From assembly GCA_038144955.1 (NCBI GenBank), contig JAYQOT010000018.1:1-41351 (forward strand): a stretch of 41,351 bases of DNA, written 5' to 3'. Below, in pieces: positions 34,225 to 41,351 of this stretch. Every line of letters starts with the position of its first letter. Positions within the stretch are counted from its first letter, which is position 1. A program made the position numbers and the translations under genes. The notes beneath the pieces were generated by a model that was not told the DNA's origin, made no database searches, and saw only the letters and a program-made list of their open reading frames with translations. Source of the DNA: Ga0077527 sp038144955. GTDB taxonomy: Bacteria; Pseudomonadota; Gammaproteobacteria; Burkholderiales; SG8-41.

Positions 34225-34896
34225 GTGCGCATTTTGATCAGCGAGGACGACGCAACATTGGCCGAGGCTCTGCGCTTTGCGCTGACCCAATCCGGATTTA
34301 CCGTGGATTGGGTGTCAAACGGGCTGGCAGCTGATGAAGCGCTGAAAAATTCCGGTTTCGGACTGCTGATACTCGACCTGGGTTTGCCCAAACTCGACGG
34401 CCTTGAAGTTCTGCGTCGCTTGCGTCGTCGCAAAGATACGTTGCCCGTGCTGATACTTTCGGGGCGGGAACAACCGGAAGAAAAAGTCGAAGGACTGGAT
34501 CTGGGGGCGGATGATTACATCGTCAAACCCTTCAGCCTCAATGAACTTCAGGCGCGGGTGCGTGCATTGCTGCGCCGGGGGCAGGGGACAGCCACGCCTA
34601 TGCTCAATTACGGTGAACTCAGCTTCGATCCGATCGGCCGGACCGCGAGTGTCGACGGCAGTCCGTTGGCGCTATCCATGCACGAGATTGGCGTGCTCGA
34701 AGTGCTGATCCGCCGGTTTGGACGGGTCGTCAGCAAGGAACAGCTGGTCGAACAGGTCTACAGTTATGACCAGGAAGTGAGTCATAACGCGATTGAGGTC
34801 TATGTGCACCGGTTGCGCAAGAAAATCGGCAATACCGGGCTGATGGTGCGCACGCTTTACGGACGCGGTTACGCACTGGATTACGCCGAGAACTGA
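34225..34896 (+). CDS. OmpR/QseB-family response regulator
   Basis: Two-component transcription regulator, 223 residues, starting with GTG at 34225 behind GGAGG. Receiver domain: acidic pocket Glu7-Asp8-Asp9, phospho-acceptor Asp51 (LILDLGLPKLDG), switch Ser in ILSG, and Lys in IVKPF. Winged-helix output domain from about residue 125: SFDPIGRTASVDG, LSMHEIGVLEVL, AIEVYVHRLRKKI, RTLYGRGYAL. The closest types are QseB/TctD/PmrA. No membrane histidine kinase of the usual QseC kind is adjacent; the only kinase nearby is the symporter-fused one at 35307-38066. It converges with the stand-alone receiver gene with an 18-base gap. Confidence 0.92.
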   Translation: MRILISEDDATLAEALRFALTQSGFTVDWVSNGLAADEALKNSGFGLLILDLGLPKLDGLEVLRRLRRRKDTLPVLILSGREQPEEKVEGLDLGADDYIVKPFSLNELQARVRALLRRGQGTATPMLNYGELSFDPIGRTASVDGSPLALSMHEIGVLEVLIRRFGRVVSKEQLVEQVYSYDQEVSHNAIEVYVHRLRKKIGNTGLMVRTLYGRGYALDYAEN

Positions 34897-34914
34897 AAAC
34901 GGCCTTTGGTCTTT

Positions 34915-35301
34915 TCAGGGTGTGGCCGGCATTCCTGCTCCGAGCAGGCTGCGTACGGTGCCCATCAACTCGCGGGTCGAAAAGGGCTTGGTCAGGTAAG
35001 CGTCTGCACCCAGGCTCATGCCACGGGCAATTTCGTTTTCGCGGCCGCGTGCAGTGAGCATCAGGATTCGTGTTTTTTTCAGTGCGGGATCGACCCTGAT
35101 GCGCCGGCATAGTTCAAATCCGTCCATCAGCGGCAACATCACGTCGAGCAGCACCATGTCGGGGGGCTGCTGCGCGATCATCTGCAGCGCCGTGGTGCCG
35201 TCCCTGGCGCAGGCTACCGCACAACCTTCCTTCCGCAGGAGAAATTCCAGCGACAGGGCTATGCTTTCTTCGTCCTCCACGATCAGCACGCTTTTCTGCA
35301 T
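34915..35301 (-). CDS. Stand-alone receiver-domain protein (CheY-like)
   Basis: 128 residues from the ATG at 35301, just 5 bases after the kinase gene's stop; an in-frame extension upstream overlaps the kinase and looks unrelated. A complete receiver domain: Glu9-Asp10-Glu11 pocket, phospho-acceptor Asp53 (VLLDVMLPLMDG), Thr in MLTARG and Lys in LTKPFS. There is no output domain, so it must act through protein contact or pass phosphate on. Linkage to the symporter/kinase gene makes it that kinase's likely direct partner. Confidence 0.9.
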   Translation of the reverse strand: MQKSVLIVEDEESIALSLEFLLRKEGCAVACARDGTTALQMIAQQPPDMVLLDVMLPLMDGFELCRRIRVDPALKKTRILMLTARGRENEIARGMSLGADAYLTKPFSTRELMGTVRSLLGAGMPATP

Positions 35302-35306
35302 GGGGG

Positions 35307-38066
35307 TCAAGCGGCGAGTGCCGCACCGCCTATCCGCTGTAACGGGAGGGTAAAGCAAAAGCGCGATCCCAGCTCCGGTGTGCTGTCGACCCAGAGCCGG
35401 CCGCCGAAGTGCTCGATGATTTCCCGGGAGATCGCCAGGCCGAGTCCGCTGCCCTTGGGCTTGCCTGCAGGCATGTCGCTGACCTGGCGGAATTTTTCGA
35501 AAATGATGGCCTGGTCTGCCGGGCTGATGCCTATGCCGTTGTCACTGACTTCTATCTGCAAAGCTTCAGAGCGATGTTCAAGGGTGATGCAAACGCGGCT
35601 GTCGGGTTTTTCGCAGAAGTTGGCGGCGTTGGACAGCAGGTTGAGCACCACCTGCATGACGCGGTCGCGATCGGCAGTGACGGGGGGGGTGATTTCCGGC
35701 AGCTGGAGCTCAAGCCGGATATTGCGTTCCTTGTAGATCTGGCTGAGAGCGGTGGCGGCTTCCTCGATGACTTCGCGCATGTCCATTTCGCTGGGATTCC
35801 AGTCTGCCGCACCGGATTCAAGTTTGGCCAGATCGAGCACCTGGTTGATCAGCCTCGTCAGCCGCTCCGATTCGCGGGTGATGATTCCCAGAAACTTGCC
35901 GCGCTGTGCCTGGTCCAGTTGCGGATTGTCGCTGAGGATTTCGGAAAAGGCGCGTATCGAGGTTAGCGGAGTGCGCAGTTCATGGGTCACGGTCGAGATG
36001 AAGTCATCCTTCAGCCGGTCCAGTTCCTGCAGCCTCTGGTTGGCCTTGCGCAGTTCATCAGTCGCTGACTGGAGTTCGCGGGATTTTTCTTCCAGCTGAC
36101 GGCTGTAGGCGAGGGCCTGGGAGGCCTCGTCGATGATGGCCATGACTTCGTCGAGGGCCAACGGTTCCTCATCGACGACCGAGGCCACCATGTCACGCGC
36201 TGAGGCACTGCCGATGGCACCGGCAATCTGTGATTCGACGTAATGCACCAGCACGGCGTTGGCAGTGAGTTTCTCGATTTGCTGTATCCCCTGGCTGCGG
36301 GCATAGGCTGCAAAGGCTTCGTGTGCCCGCTCCGGACCGATGAAGCGTCCAAGCAGAGTCTGCAGGTCGATGACGGTTGCGCTGCCGCGCCAGAATCGTG
36401 AGCCGCTGCCGGCGGCCACGTAGCGCAGGACGTCCACAAACAGGTTGGCCTGTCCGTGTTCGGTGGCCGTGGGACGGCGCCACAAAGATATTGTGACGTA
36501 AAGGCCGATGTTGGCGATCATGCTCCAGAACAGGCAGTGGCTGATGTCGTCGAGGTCCTGTAATCCGAACAACTGTTGCGGCTTGAGCAGGTCGATTCCG
36601 AAAATACCCTCGGTGAGAAACGTGATCGGCAGCCAGCCCGATTTGGCGAACGAGGGCAGCAACAGCGTGTACAGCCAGACCAGGAAACCTGCAGTCAGCC
36701 CCCACAGTGCACCCAGCCGGGTGCCGCCTTTCCAGAACAGTCCGCCGAGCATCGCCGGTGCGAACTGGGCCACAGCGGAAAACGAGATCAGGCCGATCGA
36801 GACCAGTGCGTAGGCTTCGCCGGCGAGGTAGAAAAAGCCGTAGCCCAGGGCGAGCACGACGATGATCGCGCCGCGTCGTATGCCCAGCAGCAGTCCTGAC
36901 AGGTCGCGGCGTTCGGTGAGACGCAGATATTTCCACCGCAGCAGTATCGGCATCACCAGGTCGTTGCAGACCATCGTTGACAGTGCGATGGTTTCGACGA
37001 TGACCATGCCCGTTGCCGCGGACAGCCCCCCGATGAAGGCCAGCAGGGCCAGCCAGGTGACGCGTTCAGTCATCGGCAGGGTGAGCACGAAGGTGTCGGC
37101 ATCGACAGTGCCAGCGGGGAAGTGCATCAGTCCGCCGAGCGCGATGGGCAGCACGAAGATGTTGATCGCCAGCAGGTAGAGGGGGAACAGCCAGATCGCC
37201 TTGTTGAGATGACGTTCATCCACGTTTTCCACCACCGCCACCTGGAATTGCCGCGGCAGCAGGATGATCGCCAGCATGGACAGCACGGTCAGCGACAGCC
37301 AGTTGGTGTAGTTTCCGGCGGCGCCGCCCTGGTTGAGCAGCGCATTGAATTCCGGCAGAGCGGCAGCCTTGCGGAAAACATCCGAAAACCCGTCGTACAT
37401 GCCGTAGGTCACGAAACAACCGACTGCAATGAAGGCCACGAGCTTGACCACGGATTCAAAGGCGATTGCGGCAACCAGGCCTTCGTGGCGCTCTGTGGCA
37501 TCCAGATGCCTGGTGCCGAAGAGGATGGTGAAGGCGGCCAGCAGCATGGCGATGTAGAAGGTATTGTCGTGCAGGAACGGCAGGTCGCTGAAACTGTCAA
37601 TAACCAGTGCTTCGGTGGGGTACTGGAGGATGATGGAAAAGCTGGCTGATATCGCTTTCAGTTGCAGGGCGATGTAGGGAACGATGCCCAGCACGGCAAT
37701 GATGGTGACCAGTCCGCCGAGCAGATGGCTCTTGCCGTAGCGTGAGGCGATGAAGTCGGCAATCGAAGTGATGCGGTGAGCCTTGCTGATGCGGATCAGC
37801 TTGAGCAGCACATACCACCACAGCGCTGCCATCAGTGTCGGGCCGAGGTAGATCGGCAGAAAGCCGATGCCGCTGGTTGCGGCACGGCCCACACTTCCGT
37901 AAAAAGTCCAGGAGGTGCAGTAGACCGCCAGCGACAGCGTGTAAATGTAGGGATTGGCAATGATGCTGCGGCCGGCGTCGGCCCGCTTGTCACCGTAATA
38001 GGCGAGCGCGAATAGCAGGCCTACATAGCCGAACGACAAAACCACGATCAACGCCCCGGTGATCAT
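35307..38066 (-). CDS. Symporter-fused sensor histidine kinase (CrbS/CbrA-like)
   Basis: 919 residues. Residues 1 to about 500 are a full sodium:solute symporter (SSS, PutP-like) domain with about 13 helices (GYVGLLFALAYYGD, RYGKSHLLGG, FIGGLSAATGMVIVETIALS). A linker region of about 140 residues leads to a coiled-coil and the kinase: phosphorylated His695 in STVTHELRTPLTSIRAF, N box NLLSNAANF, G1 DNGIGIS, F box FEKFRQV, G2 GSGLGLAIS. In Vibrio and Pseudomonas, kinases of this architecture (CrbS, MxtR, CbrA) control acetate or carbon use, including acs. Here the gene is three positions downstream of acs on the same strand. It starts 4 bases after the small membrane protein gene. The sensed solute is not known. 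Confidence 0.92.
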   Translation of the reverse strand: MITGALIVVLSFGYVGLLFALAYYGDKRADAGRSIIANPYIYTLSLAVYCTSWTFYGSVGRAATSGIGFLPIYLGPTLMAALWWYVLLKLIRISKAHRITSIADFIASRYGKSHLLGGLVTIIAVLGIVPYIALQLKAISASFSIILQYPTEALVIDSFSDLPFLHDNTFYIAMLLAAFTILFGTRHLDATERHEGLVAAIAFESVVKLVAFIAVGCFVTYGMYDGFSDVFRKAAALPEFNALLNQGGAAGNYTNWLSLTVLSMLAIILLPRQFQVAVVENVDERHLNKAIWLFPLYLLAINIFVLPIALGGLMHFPAGTVDADTFVLTLPMTERVTWLALLAFIGGLSAATGMVIVETIALSTMVCNDLVMPILLRWKYLRLTERRDLSGLLLGIRRGAIIVVLALGYGFFYLAGEAYALVSIGLISFSAVAQFAPAMLGGLFWKGGTRLGALWGLTAGFLVWLYTLLLPSFAKSGWLPITFLTEGIFGIDLLKPQQLFGLQDLDDISHCLFWSMIANIGLYVTISLWRRPTATEHGQANLFVDVLRYVAAGSGSRFWRGSATVIDLQTLLGRFIGPERAHEAFAAYARSQGIQQIEKLTANAVLVHYVESQIAGAIGSASARDMVASVVDEEPLALDEVMAIIDEASQALAYSRQLEEKSRELQSATDELRKANQRLQELDRLKDDFISTVTHELRTPLTSIRAFSEILSDNPQLDQAQRGKFLGIITRESERLTRLINQVLDLAKLESGAADWNPSEMDMREVIEEAATALSQIYKERNIRLELQLPEITPPVTADRDRVMQVVLNLLSNAANFCEKPDSRVCITLEHRSEALQIEVSDNGIGISPADQAIIFEKFRQVSDMPAGKPKGSGLGLAISREIIEHFGGRLWVDSTPELGSRFCFTLPLQRIGGAALAA

Positions 38067-38070
38067 GGCA

Positions 38071-38271
38071 TCAGGTGTCGGTGCGTTCGATGATCAGTGC
38101 CATCAGGCCGATCAGCGCGATCCACGCCGTGAACAGGTAAAGGTAGAGTAGGGGAATGCCCAGCACCCGTTCGCTGCCCGCAAACAATGCCAGCAGGGGG
38201 TAGTTGAAGAGCAGTGCGCCGAGCAGGAACAGCGCCACCAGGCGCTGTCCCTTGAGCACGGGTTTGATCAT
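38071..38271 (-). CDS. Small membrane protein linked to the symporter-kinase
   Basis: 66 residues with two hydrophobic helices (about 11-31 and 40-61) and a short loop containing SERVLGIPLLYLYLF. It ends 4 bases before the kinase gene and starts 50 bases after acs, so it is translated with them. It resembles the tiny partner subunits that accompany some SSS transporters (DUF3311-like in layout), so it may be an accessory subunit of the kinase's transporter domain. That role is inference; Shine-Dalgarno is weak. Confidence 0.7.
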   Translation of the reverse strand: MIKPVLKGQRLVALFLLGALLFNYPLLALFAGSERVLGIPLLYLYLFTAWIALIGLMALIIERTDT

Positions 38272-38321
38272 GTTACCGGTTCAGCAGAGGTGTGGGCCGT
38301 TCCGGATGGAAGCACACAGGA

Positions 38322-40307
38322 TCAGTTCTGGGTTTTCTTGAGCTGGTCCAGAATGGCCGGGTTTTCGAGAGTCGATACGTCCTGGGTGATGTCTTCTCCC
38401 TTGGCGATCGATCTCAGAAGCCGGCGCATGATCTTTCCGGACCGCGTTTTGGGCAGGTTGTCGCCGAAACGGATGTCCTTGGGTTTGGCGATGGGGCCGA
38501 TTTCCTTGCCCACCCAATCCTGCAGTTCCTTGATGAATTTCTTGGCGCCGACGCCTACACGGCGCGCCTGCTTGAGCACGACGAAGGCGACCACGGCCTC
38601 GCCGGTCAGATCATCCGGGCGGCCCACCACGGCGGCTTCGGCAACCAGCGCGGTGTTGGCGACCAGCGCCGATTCGATTTCCATGGTGCCGAGGCGATGG
38701 CCGGAGACGTTAAGCACGTCGTCGATGCGGCCCATGATGCGGATGTATCCGTCTTCGTCGTAGGTCGCGCCGTCACCTGCAAGGTAGTACTTGCCTTTGA
38801 AATCCTCGGGGAAATAGGTTTTCTTGAAGCGATCCGGATCACCCCAGATGGTGCGCAGCATCGACGGCCAGGGTTTCTTGATGACCAGGATGCCGCCCTT
38901 GCCCTTGCCGACCGACTGGCCGGTTTCATCGACGATGTCGGCCATCACGCCCGGCAGAGGCAGCGTTGCTGAACCGGGTTTGGTGGGTGTCGCGCCGGGC
39001 AGCGGGGTGATCATGTGTCCGCCGGTTTCGGTTTGCCACCAGGTATCGACGATGGGGCAGCGGCCGCCGCCGACCGTTTCGTGGTACCACATCCAGGCTT
39101 CGGGGTTGATTGGTTCCCCTACGGTGCCGAGGATGCGCAGACTCGACAGATCGTATTTTTTCGGCAAGTCGCCGCCGGCCTTGATCAGCGAACGAATTGC
39201 GGTGGGCGCGGTATAGAACACCGTGACCTTGTGGTCCTGGATCATTTTCCAGAAACGTCCGGCGTCAGGGTAGGTGGGGACGCCTTCGAACACCACTTCG
39301 GTGCCGCCGCAGGCCAGCGGGCCGTAGCAGACGTAGGAATGACCGGTAACCCAGCCCACGTCCGCCGTGCACCAGAAAATGTCATTCGGCTTGTGGTCGA
39401 ATGTCCATTTCATCGTCAGGATGGTCCACAGCAGGTAGCCTCCGGTGGAATGCTGGATACCCTTGGGTTTGCCGGTGGAGCCCGAGGTGTAGAGGATGAA
39501 CAGCGGATGTTCGGCATCCACCCATTCCGGCTCGCAGGTTGCAGGCTGGCCCTTGACCAGATCGTGCATCCAGACATCCGTCTTGGAATTCCAGTTGACC
39601 TTGCCGCCGGTCCGCTTGTAGACCACCACCGTTTTGATCGAATCACAGCCACCAAGAGCGATGGCGTCGTCGACGGCGGGTTTCAGTGCGATCGCGCGGC
39701 CGCCGCGCATCTGCTCGTCAGCCGTAAGCACTGCGACGGCGCCGGCGTCTATGATCCTTTCCTGCAGGCTTTTCGCCGAAAATCCACCGAATACCACGGA
39801 GTGGATGGCGCCGATGCGCGCGCACGCCTGCATGGCGACGATGGCTTCGATCGACATCGGCATGTAAATGATGACGCGATCGCCTTTCTTGATGTTGCGC
39901 GATTTCAGGCCGTTGGCGAGGGCGCAGGTGCGTTCGTAGAGTTCCTTGTAACTGGCGCGGGTAATCTTGCCGTCATCGGCTTCGAAGATAACCGCGGTTT
40001 TTTCGGGCTGGGTCTTGAGGTGACGATCAAGGCAGTTGTAGGAGGCATTCAGCGTGCCATCGGCGAACCAGCGGAAAAACGGCGCCTTGGACTCATCCAG
40101 TGTCTGAGTGAACGGCTTTTTCCAAAGTACGTGTTCACGCGCGAGTTTTGCCCAGAAGCCGGCGTAATCCTTTTCGGCTTCGGAGTAGAGCGCACGATAG
40201 GCGTCCATCCCGGAAATGTTGGCTTGTTTCACCAACGCCGGGTTGGGCGGGAAGACGCGGTTTTCGTGAAGGACGGATTCGATGGTGCCTGCTGCTGGGG
40301 TAGACAT
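38322..40307 (-). CDS. acs: Acetyl-CoA synthetase
   Basis: Activates acetate to acetyl-CoA through acetyl-AMP. The ATG at 40307 is chosen because GGAGGAG lies 4 bases upstream; this gives 661 residues, the family length. ANL signatures: YTSGSTGKPKGIQHSTGGYL, TWWQTETGGHM, GRIDDVLNVSGHRLGTMEIE and LPKTRSGKIMRRLLR, whose last Lys is the residue controlled by acetylation. Trp in the TWWQTETG motif fits acetate as substrate. It heads the minus-strand run acs - small membrane protein - symporter/kinase - receiver, placing acetate activation and a carbon-sensing kinase in one transcription unit. Confidence 0.96.
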   Translation of the reverse strand: MSTPAAGTIESVLHENRVFPPNPALVKQANISGMDAYRALYSEAEKDYAGFWAKLAREHVLWKKPFTQTLDESKAPFFRWFADGTLNASYNCLDRHLKTQPEKTAVIFEADDGKITRASYKELYERTCALANGLKSRNIKKGDRVIIYMPMSIEAIVAMQACARIGAIHSVVFGGFSAKSLQERIIDAGAVAVLTADEQMRGGRAIALKPAVDDAIALGGCDSIKTVVVYKRTGGKVNWNSKTDVWMHDLVKGQPATCEPEWVDAEHPLFILYTSGSTGKPKGIQHSTGGYLLWTILTMKWTFDHKPNDIFWCTADVGWVTGHSYVCYGPLACGGTEVVFEGVPTYPDAGRFWKMIQDHKVTVFYTAPTAIRSLIKAGGDLPKKYDLSSLRILGTVGEPINPEAWMWYHETVGGGRCPIVDTWWQTETGGHMITPLPGATPTKPGSATLPLPGVMADIVDETGQSVGKGKGGILVIKKPWPSMLRTIWGDPDRFKKTYFPEDFKGKYYLAGDGATYDEDGYIRIMGRIDDVLNVSGHRLGTMEIESALVANTALVAEAAVVGRPDDLTGEAVVAFVVLKQARRVGVGAKKFIKELQDWVGKEIGPIAKPKDIRFGDNLPKTRSGKIMRRLLRSIAKGEDITQDVSTLENPAILDQLKKTQN

Positions 40308-40326
40308 GTGACTCCTCCGGTGTCTG

Positions 40327-40336
40327 GGATTCTGTA
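40327..40336 (-). promoter_or_regulatory. Motif core in the acs leader
   Basis: On the minus strand this is TACAGAATCC, identical to the core of the site at 30047-30062. It is about 20 bases before the acs start codon, an odd place for an activator site; a chance match is possible. Confidence 0.25.
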
Positions 40337-40404
40337 TTTCTGGGCCAAACCGGTTCTGTTTGGCAATGGCGGCAATGCGCCGGGGTTTTTGCTGTATCTG
40401 GCCG

Positions 40405-40434
40405 TATAAAATCACTATCATTGCCGCTTGTAAA
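40405..40434 (-). promoter_or_regulatory. Weak candidate acs promoter
   Basis: On the minus strand, TTTACA (40434-40429), 18 bases, then TTTATA (40410-40405). The -35 is good, the -10 only moderate. The leader would be about 90 bases. Confidence 0.3.
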
Positions 40435-40506
40435 GCACGTGGACGCGGTTCGCCGTGGCAGAGGATCGGATTCACGTGCATACTTACGACTTTCTTACTG
40501 TCTTAC

Positions 40507-40605
40507 GGCGGGCCTCCCCGCATCGCATGGTAGTGAACCTGGTCAGGTCCGGAAGGAAGCAGCCACAGCTATTCTCTGCGAGTGCCGGGGGTTAGGCTCG
40601 CCACC
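40507..40605 (+). ncRNA. ffs: 4.5S signal recognition particle RNA
   Basis: The universal SRP core GGTCAGGTCCGGAAGGAAGC begins at 40541 and is followed by AGCC and the matching GTGCCGGG side. Terminal arms pair (GGCGGGCCT at 40507-40515 with AGGCTCGCC at 40594-40602), giving the single long hairpin of the short bacterial form, about 100 nt. It guides Ffh to signal sequences. It lies between divergent acs and the pagL-like gene, close to dnaX. Confidence 0.95.
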
Positions 40606-40645
40606 CAATTCTAGATATGGGCGGTTGAGATCGCCCTGAGGTGTT

Positions 40646-41185
40646 GTGCCAATAAAAAAAATAATGCGCCTGATGGCGGGCGTGGCTGTAATGGCTGTTT
40701 TTTCGCCACCGACATTTGCACTTGATGGCCTCTCGGTGGACGCGGGGCATGCCACCCATACGGACATGATCCGGTTGTCCGGCCAATGGAACTGGAGCCG
40801 ACGCTGGCTGCAGAACGGAACCGGTTACCTGGGCGCCTACTGGGATGCCGGATTCGCACAATGGGATCGCAAGGTCGCACTTGGTCAGCACAATGACCTG
40901 ATGGAGATCGGCTTGACGCCGGTATTCCGCCTTCAACCGGCAGGGACGAAGGGTATTTATTTCGAGGGCGGGATCTGACTGCATCTGCTGTCCTCCACCC
41001 ATCTTGGCAACAAACGCTTCAGTTCCGCTCTGCAGTTCGGCGACCACCTGGGCTTTGGTTACCGTTTCGGCAGGGATGGCGTCGACATAGGTTATCGCTT
41101 TCGCCATCTCTCGAACGGTGGCATTAAAAAGCCCAATGACGGTATCGATTACCAGGAAATCCGTTTGCAATACTGGTTTCGCTAG
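40646..41185 (+). pseudogene. pagL: PagL-like lipid A 3-O-deacylase, interrupted by one in-frame TGA
   Basis: Outer-membrane enzyme that removes the 3-linked acyl chain of lipid A. The frame from GTG 40646 (or ATG 40664) encodes a signal peptide ending PPTFA and a beta-barrel-like chain, then meets TGA at 40976-40978 within GGI*LHLLSS. The same frame continues to a TAG at 41183-41185 with GDHLGFGYRFG and the active-site region FRHLSNGGIKKPNDGIDYQE, so no bases are lost or gained; one change of GGA to TGA explains it. The His and Ser of HLS are present; the acid seen as Glu in P. aeruginosa PagL is Asp here. It could be a true nonsense mutation, a sequencing error or recoding. Confidence 0.8.
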
Positions 41186-41262
41186 TGTTTCTGCAGACAG
41201 CTTCTTTGCGGCTAGAATAGCGCCTTGAAAACGCCATTTTCCAGTTTCATTTTTGTATCGCC

Positions 41263-41351
41263 GTGACCCAGGTCCTTGCCCGCAAGTGGCGCCCCCGCAA
41301 TTTTGCCGAGCTCGTCGGACAGGAGCATGTTGTCCGCGCGCTGACCAACGC
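41263..41351 (+). CDS. dnaX: DNA polymerase III subunit gamma/tau, N-terminal start only
   Basis: The first 29 codons from GTG 41263 (VTQVLARKWRPRNFAELVGQ, then EHVVRAL) are the conserved beginning of the clamp-loader ATPase subunit, and the gene runs off the right edge. No Shine-Dalgarno is seen before the GTG. A good -10 (TAGAAT, 41213-41218) lies about 45 bases upstream, with only a poor -35. Confidence 0.9.
   Translation, partial: MTQVLARKWRPRNFAELVGQEHVVRALTN

Noticed and set aside
40308..40481. N-terminal extension of acs upstream of 40307
   Set aside because: GGAGGAG directly precedes ATG 40307 and the family N-terminus starts there; the extension lies over the promoter region.
40976..40978. 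Selenocysteine insertion at the pagL TGA
   Set aside because: PagL is not a selenoprotein family, the codon replaces a Gly in the family pattern, and no evident stem-loop directly follows the TGA.

Overview
The window is GC-rich and densely coded, and it reads as a betaproteobacterial chromosome (Burkholderiales, Nitrosomonadales or a relative). The evidence is the block mdh / sdhCDAB-sdhE-gltA-odhA-odhB-lpd-zapE, a PrpC/PrpD methylcitrate branch, a proteobacterial short SRP RNA and a PagL-type lipid A deacylase. This placement rests on gene order and protein character read by eye; no database search was possible.

Left part (1-10955, almost all minus strand). The 3' end of a malic enzyme gene faces two tandem aconitase paralogues. 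Upstream of these come a periplasmic thioredoxin-like protein (CPAC), prpD, prpC and mdh. A clear sigma70-type promoter lies upstream of mdh, and a hairpin terminator separates mdh from prpC. Middle part (11535-26654, plus strand). This is a long, tightly packed block: succinate dehydrogenase with its FAD-assembly factor, citrate synthase, the three 2-oxoglutarate dehydrogenase subunits, a ZapE/AFG1-type ATPase, an AcuI/YhdH-type acryloyl-CoA reductase, propionyl-CoA synthetase PrpE and a small SET-domain protein. Together these run the oxidative TCA arc and feed propionate, and probably acrylate, into it through the methylcitrate branch. PrpB is not in the window.

Right part (26660-40307). 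This is an acetate/monocarboxylate uptake and sensing region. Two complete DUF4212 + ActP-like symporter pairs flank tRNA-Ser(GGA) and a small membrane protein. They are followed by a divergent conserved gene of unknown function, an OmpR-family response regulator, and a minus-strand run acs - small membrane protein - symporter/histidine-kinase fusion - stand-alone receiver. I regard this as the most interesting system in the window. Both symporters carry a canonical EF-hand calcium loop just before the helix expected to hold the sodium site. A 16-bp motif recurs, with one mismatch, upstream of the response regulator and of the first symporter pair, and a 10-bp core of it lies in the acs leader. 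The kinase is itself built on a symporter fold.

Right edge: the 4.5S SRP RNA gene, a pagL-like gene interrupted by one in-frame TGA, and the first 89 bases of dnaX.
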